NCBI GenBank assembly: GCA_965223125.1
Contig: OZ244984.1
Span: 248,001-312,000 of the forward strand
Reading direction: 5' to 3'
Source of the DNA: Pacificispira sp965223125
GTDB lineage: Bacteria; Pseudomonadota; Alphaproteobacteria; UBA8366; Aestuariispiraceae
Length of the DNA: 64,000 nucleotides
Within the stretch, counting starts at the first letter, position 1; the number at the start of each line of letters is the position of its first letter. The notes beneath the pieces were generated by a model that saw nothing but the letters and a program-made list of their open reading frames with translations, made no database searches and was not told the DNA's origin. The translations under genes and the position numbers were made by a program. Below are positions 59,930 through 64,000 of the stretch, one piece after another.

Positions 59930-61654
59930 TCAACTTCCCGATTGCGAGCTACTGGACAGGCCAACACCGCGCGGATCATGGACGACACGGCAAAGCGCGG
60001 AACTGCTTCGACCACCTGACAAGCCCTCGGGACAATGCAGGGCAGCAGCCTTACCCGACCAGTCCAGCCGAGACACGGGGTGACCGAGCGCCGACAGCCT
60101 TGCCGCCAGATCATCCCCTCCCTCATCCGATGCCCTCTCCTCCACCAGAACAGCATCGGGGACGTCCACCGCCAGGAAGCGCGGTTGACCGATCACGGCA
60201 TCGAGCGGCTGACGGGCCAGCAGCGTGTCCGCCAGAATCTGGATCGTGGTCGCCGGAGCCAGGGGACCACCCCCTGCCGCGACCGCAAACCGGAACGTCA
60301 GGGTCGCGGTATTGATCGCGACAGCCGGGCTGAGGCCCAGCGGATTGCGCCCCCGAAGACCCGGTGCAGCAGCCAGCAGAATGCCAGTATCCCCCGCAAT
60401 GCGCCCGGTGCCGAATGGATTATAGAGAGTGAGATTGCAGGCAACGGCCATGCCGGTCCGGTCAACCACCACGAAGCCCGTGCCGGAGATCACCTCGGGC
60501 ATCCGCTGCCCCGCCGGATCGAGAACATTGCCCGGCGTTGCCCGGTTCGGCGCATAATCCGACATCAGCGCCTCGATGCGATCCGGATCCATCACTTCTT
60601 CCAGAGGTCGCGTTGCGTCAAAGCCCTGTCCCAGCCAGGACTTTCGATCCGCACTGGCCCGCTTCATCACTTCGGCCAGCAAATGGGCCCGTTCCGAATC
60701 CGGCGCATCGGCATAGCGGTCATCCTGCACCAGCATCCGCCACATTGCGCCCAGCATCGGCCCTGCCGCCGCTGGAGGCGGGGCAAGATGAAGCTCATCA
60801 TCGCCATAAGGAACGATCAGCGGCGTGCGCCATGTCGGCGTGTAACCGTTCAGTTCCTCATAGGTCAGGGTACCACCCGCTTGTTGGACCCCGTCGACAA
60901 TCTGGCGCGCCAGCCGACCGGAATAGAAAGCACCGGCACCGCTGCCCCGAATCTGCCCCAATACGGAACCGAGTTCCGCCTGAGACAACAGTTCACCCTC
61001 GCCGACCAGCCGACCGCTGGCAGCAAAGACACGGCGCGAACTCGGCTCGCCATAAAGCGGATTTGCCGCCCGCGTCAGTTCTATGGCAAAGGCCCGCGAC
61101 ACCCGGTGGCCAAGCCGCGCCAACCGCTCCGCCGGGGTCACTACTGCCCGCCAGGGGAACGATCCATAACGAGCATGCAGCGCCGCCATGCCGCGCGTCA
61201 AAGTCGGGATGGCCGACGGCCGGTCCCCGCCCGACCCTGTTCCGGCAGGCGGAATGAAATCGATGACCTCCGTCAGCCCCAGCGACGTGTCGTGAACGAT
61301 GCAGACACCACCCCCACCCAAGCTGATCGCTGCGGGATAGGTGACCGACAGGGCGAAACTGATCGCAGCCGCCGCATCGGCGGCACTGCCACCCGCCGTC
61401 AGGACCTCTCGTCCGATCAGGGCCGCCGTCGGCTCATCGACCGACAGGCCACCAAAGAACCCGCTCACATAGCCCGCCTCGCCATAGGTCGGTTCGTTCG
61501 ACCCGCCGCAGCCCTGCAGAAAAATACCACCCGCAAGTACCAAAGCCAAAACCTTCGGCAATCGCCATTTGAACCTGACGGGGCGCGATACTAAGTTAAG
61601 GGCATGCGTGAGTTTTGTCGCAGGTTCTGACAACTGGCTTGGAGCATCGAACAA
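59930..61654 (-). CDS. Gamma-glutamyltransferase-like lipoprotein with altered nucleophile motif
   Basis: A 574-aa protein of the gamma-glutamyltranspeptidase fold. An N-terminal signal ends at a lipobox (LQGC), so it is probably a lipid-anchored periplasmic protein. The family motif GGSAADAAAAISFALSVTYP is present, as is the later FGTGRIAGDTGILLAAA. At the self-cleavage site the usual T-T-H-[FY]-S reads G-T-G-F-V, so the catalytic Thr appears to be replaced. The start is uncertain: ATG 61654 leaves 41 residues before the hydrophobic stretch, and a TTG at 61561 would give a normal lipoprotein signal and leave room for a promoter. Confidence 0.78.
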   Translation of the reverse strand: MFDAPSQLSEPATKLTHALNLVSRPVRFKWRLPKVLALVLAGGIFLQGCGGSNEPTYGEAGYVSGFFGGLSVDEPTAALIGREVLTAGGSAADAAAAISFALSVTYPAAISLGGGGVCIVHDTSLGLTEVIDFIPPAGTGSGGDRPSAIPTLTRGMAALHARYGSFPWRAVVTPAERLARLGHRVSRAFAIELTRAANPLYGEPSSRRVFAASGRLVGEGELLSQAELGSVLGQIRGSGAGAFYSGRLARQIVDGVQQAGGTLTYEELNGYTPTWRTPLIVPYGDDELHLAPPPAAAGPMLGAMWRMLVQDDRYADAPDSERAHLLAEVMKRASADRKSWLGQGFDATRPLEEVMDPDRIEALMSDYAPNRATPGNVLDPAGQRMPEVISGTGFVVVDRTGMAVACNLTLYNPFGTGRIAGDTGILLAAAPGLRGRNPLGLSPAVAINTATLTFRFAVAAGGGPLAPATTIQILADTLLARQPLDAVIGQPRFLAVDVPDAVLVEERASDEGGDDLAARLSALGHPVSRLDWSGKAAALHCPEGLSGGRSSSALCRVVHDPRGVGLSSSSQSGS

Positions 61655-61656
61655 GG

Positions 61657-63051
61657 ATGCGTTTCCTCCGTCCTCTAACGCGACCGATACGGGCTTTCGT
61701 CCCTCTCGCCTCGCGGGTTTTCCTCAGCCTGGCAATCCTGATTGCCAGCGTCGGCGGGAGTGTGCCTTTTTCGCCGGTGCTTGCGCAAGGCCGAGATATC
61801 AGTTTCATCCGCGATACCGAAATCGAAAACACGATCCGCTTCTACCTCCAGCGCATCTATGAAGTTGCGGGCGTGGATGCAGGATCGGTGCGCATCCACC
61901 TCGTCAACGACAATCAGTTGAACGCCTTCGTTGCTGGCGGACAGCGCATCTTCGTCAATACCGGTCTTCTGTCCCGGGCGGAAACGCCGGATCAAGTGAT
62001 CGGCGTGCTGGCGCACGAACTGGGCCACATAACCGGGGGACATCTCTCCCAGTTCCGGGACAATCTCGAAAACGCTCAGGCTATCGCCATCGCCGGCATG
62101 CTGCTGGGGCTTGGTGCCGCCATCGCGACCGGCGACGGTCAGGCCGCAGCCGCGGGAACAACCTTGGGGCAGCAAGTCGGCGAGCGGTCTTTCCTGCAAT
62201 ATACCCGTGCGAACGAACAGGCGGCGGATCAGGCCGCTGTCTCCTTTCTGGACGATGCGGGCATGTCATCGGTCGGGTTGCTGGAATTCATGACCATCCT
62301 GCAGGCACAGGACCGCCTCTACAGCGAAGGTGCGAACCCCTATACCCGCACCCACCCGCTGACGGAGGATCGCATCACCTTTCTGCAGAACCACGTCAAT
62401 GCCTCAAAACTCTCGGATACCGAACTTCCCCCGGAATATGATCTGGTCCATCAGCGCATGCGCGCTAAGCTCATCGGCTACATGACGCCAAAGGTGGCTC
62501 TGACCCAGTACCCGCCCGCCGATGAATCGGACCCGGCCCGTTATGCCCGGTCAATTGCCTATATGGAACTCTATGATCTCGACGAGGCGCTGGTGGAAAT
62601 CGACCATCTTCTGGCCGCAAGTCCGGAAGATCCGTTCTATCTGGAAACCCGCGGCGATATACTGCGACGGGGGTCACGGTTCAAGGAAGCCGCCGATGAA
62701 TATCGCAAGGTCGTGACCATCCTTCCCTGGGCATCTCTGGTCCGAACGACGCTGGGCGAAACGCTGCTGCAACTGGGTGGTGAGACGAACATGCAGGAGG
62801 CGCTGGACAATGCCAGCATCGCCGTCAGCTACGAACCGGACATGATCCGCGCCTGGAACCTGAAAGGGCAGGCACATCAGCGCCGGGGTGAAACCGGGAT
62901 GGTCTATCTGACCCAGGCGGAAGTCGCCCTGCGCCAGAATGAGAAGCAGAAGGCAAAAACCATGGCGGATCGTGCCATGGCGGAGTTGCCCGAGAATTCC
63001 GCATCCTGGCTTCAGGCCCAGGACATTTCCTTTCGGGCCGATGATAAATAA
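61657..63051 (+). CDS. M48 metalloprotease with TPR domain, BepA-like
   Basis: A 464-aa periplasmic protein with an N-terminal signal (about residues 1-35, ending VLAQG). The zinc site is LAHELGHITGGH, with the third ligand Glu in RANEQAAD. A TPR region follows from about residue 290 (LDEALVEIDHLLAASPEDPFYLETRG, split over repeats). E. coli BepA/YfgC, with the same layout, assembles or degrades outer-membrane proteins such as LptD. The start is ATG 61657, two bases from the divergent ATG; GGAG is about 12 bp upstream. Confidence 0.92.
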   Translation: MRFLRPLTRPIRAFVPLASRVFLSLAILIASVGGSVPFSPVLAQGRDISFIRDTEIENTIRFYLQRIYEVAGVDAGSVRIHLVNDNQLNAFVAGGQRIFVNTGLLSRAETPDQVIGVLAHELGHITGGHLSQFRDNLENAQAIAIAGMLLGLGAAIATGDGQAAAAGTTLGQQVGERSFLQYTRANEQAADQAAVSFLDDAGMSSVGLLEFMTILQAQDRLYSEGANPYTRTHPLTEDRITFLQNHVNASKLSDTELPPEYDLVHQRMRAKLIGYMTPKVALTQYPPADESDPARYARSIAYMELYDLDEALVEIDHLLAASPEDPFYLETRGDILRRGSRFKEAADEYRKVVTILPWASLVRTTLGETLLQLGGETNMQEALDNASIAVSYEPDMIRAWNLKGQAHQRRGETGMVYLTQAEVALRQNEKQKAKTMADRAMAELPENSASWLQAQDISFRADDK

Positions 63052-63172
63052 CCCAGACAAGCTCAAACCTTCGTGACCTGTTCCAATAGATCGCCTTGAA
63101 AGGCTTGGCCTGATCTTCCTGACGCCGTATGTAGAACCTAATTCCACGGAACAGGAACGGGAGCTGGATTTC

Positions 63173-63982
63173 ATGACGGATCAGACCGCCAACCAACGGA
63201 TCGGCACGATGTGCTCCGCATTGCGCGGAATTGCACTCTCGCTGTTTCTTGCCCCGGTCCTGACCGGCATCACAACCCTGCCCGTCGCTGCCCAGGATAC
63301 GGCTACACAGGATACAACCGACCCGGCGGAGCGGGAGCGCATCGAGACGATCGTTCGTGACTATCTGTTGCGGAATCCGGAAGTGATCCTGGAGGCGATG
63401 CAGGCATTGGAACAGCGCCAGCAGGCCGCAAAGGACGAAAGGCGCAGACAGGCAATCGGACAGATGGTCCCGACGCTGTCCGCCAGTCCACTGACACCCA
63501 CGGTCGGTCCAGACGATGCCGATGTGACGCTGATCGAGTTCTTCGATTACCAATGCGGCTATTGCAAACGCCTGCTGCCTGGCCTTCAGAACATCATGGC
63601 AGAGGACGACAGGCTGAAAGTGCTCTTCGTGGAACTGCCGATCCTTGGCCCTGCATCCCTTGTTGCGTCCCGTGCCGCCCTGGCCGCCCATAAACAGGGC
63701 CGATATCTGGACTTCCACGTGGCCCTGATGGAATTCGAAGGACAACTGACCGATGAGGCGATCTTCGAACAGGCGACCGCCGTCGGTCTCGATCTCGACC
63801 AGTTGAAGGCGGATATGAACAGTGCGGATATCAACAATTATCTGGCGACGATCCGCAGCATCTCAGAATCGCTCGACATACGCGGGACGCCTGCGATGAT
63901 CGTGGGAAAGACCTTCATCGGTGGTTTCGTGCCCGAGGCGCAGTTGAAGAGCGCCATCGAAAAAACCCGTGCCGAAGGATGA
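63173..63982 (+). CDS. DsbA-family thiol-disulfide protein, Com1/ScsC-like
   Basis: A 269-aa exported protein. The signal peptide has a hydrophobic stretch at about 17-40 and an AQD-type end. A helical segment that may multimerise (ERERIETIVRDYLLRNPEVIL) follows. The thioredoxin-fold domain has CGYC in FFDYQCGYCKRLLPG and the cis-Pro in RGTPAMIVG. The layout matches Com1/ScsC-type periplasmic disulfide isomerases or oxidases. The start is the ATG with GGAG upstream. It lies about 120 bp after the M48 gene and may be part of the same envelope-quality group. Confidence 0.9.
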   Translation: MTDQTANQRIGTMCSALRGIALSLFLAPVLTGITTLPVAAQDTATQDTTDPAERERIETIVRDYLLRNPEVILEAMQALEQRQQAAKDERRRQAIGQMVPTLSASPLTPTVGPDDADVTLIEFFDYQCGYCKRLLPGLQNIMAEDDRLKVLFVELPILGPASLVASRAALAAHKQGRYLDFHVALMEFEGQLTDEAIFEQATAVGLDLDQLKADMNSADINNYLATIRSISESLDIRGTPAMIVGKTFIGGFVPEAQLKSAIEKTRAEG

Positions 63983-64000
63983 TCCTGCGCTATCCGGAAC

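Noticed and set aside
1..64000. tRNA, rRNA, CRISPR, insertion sequence, prophage or integron features
   Set aside because: I searched the intergenic gaps by eye and found no cloverleaf, repeat-spacer array, transposase or integrase gene.

Overview
The window is about 60% G+C, gene-dense, and reads as chromosome of a free-living alphaproteobacterium, probably Rhodospirillales-like and perhaps marine. The grounds are a divK-pleD pair, TTAA-N7-TTRG motifs resembling CtrA sites, 3-hydroxybutyrate dehydrogenase, a PAS_5-type protein, a Pho-box-preceded phnCDE operon, and relatives of two marine DMSP-lyase families. These are family inferences; there is no rRNA marker. I saw no tRNA, rRNA, CRISPR array, prophage or insertion sequence.

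Layout. 1-6.2 kb: chemoreceptor, a metY-hydrolase-thioesterase operon and bdhA, with a 0.5 kb gap holding two candidate structured RNAs. 6.4-9.4 kb: MFS transporter, PAS_5 protein and an unrecognised gene. 9.6-16.1 kb: a four-gene minus-strand unit (nitrilase-type amidase, very long Orn/Lys/Arg decarboxylase, ATP-grasp ligase, C45 self-processing acyltransferase/hydrolase). It looks like a pathway making or trimming an amine conjugate and is my best candidate for an undescribed system. 16.2-19.9 kb: a degenerate GGDEF/EAL-like protein, agmatinase-type ureohydrolase, GST and a small conserved protein. 20-24.5 kb: phnCDEE behind a Pho box. 24.5-26.9 kb: a small protein, two membrane proteins and a divergent TetR regulator with paired operators. 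26.9-28.7 kb: pleD and divK. 28.9-33.3 kb: ROK kinase, dinB with a zinc-ribbon-like extension, and chrA with a rhodanese-chrB fusion. 33.4-40.4 kb: 2-hydroxyacid dehydrogenase, GGDEF protein, DddP-like M24 protein, GST and glnE. 40.5-46.1 kb: AsmA/YhdP-like giant, PhyH dioxygenase, DMSP-lyase-type cupin and sufE. 46.1-49 kb: the complete AmmeMemoRadiSam trio around a dispersed repeat. 49.1-52.8 kb: orphan form-II CoxL-like subunit, cysQ and a deoxyribosyltransferase. 52.9-55.5 kb: XRE regulator and folK/folP/folB. 55.8-64 kb: ankyrin membrane protein, aminotransferase, gamma-glutamyltransferase-like lipoprotein, M48-TPR protease and DsbA-like thioredoxin.

How it works together. Minus-strand operons are tight, often with 4-bp stop/start overlaps (2821, 15071, 32451, 53906); plus-strand cases are 44973, 48440 and 51484. 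Themes are amine/arginine metabolism (decarboxylase, amidase, agmatinase), phosphate/phosphonate uptake under likely PhoB control, c-di-GMP and cell-cycle signalling (PleD, DivK and two degenerate c-di-GMP proteins), possible DMSP use, metal/oxyanion stress, folate synthesis and envelope quality control.
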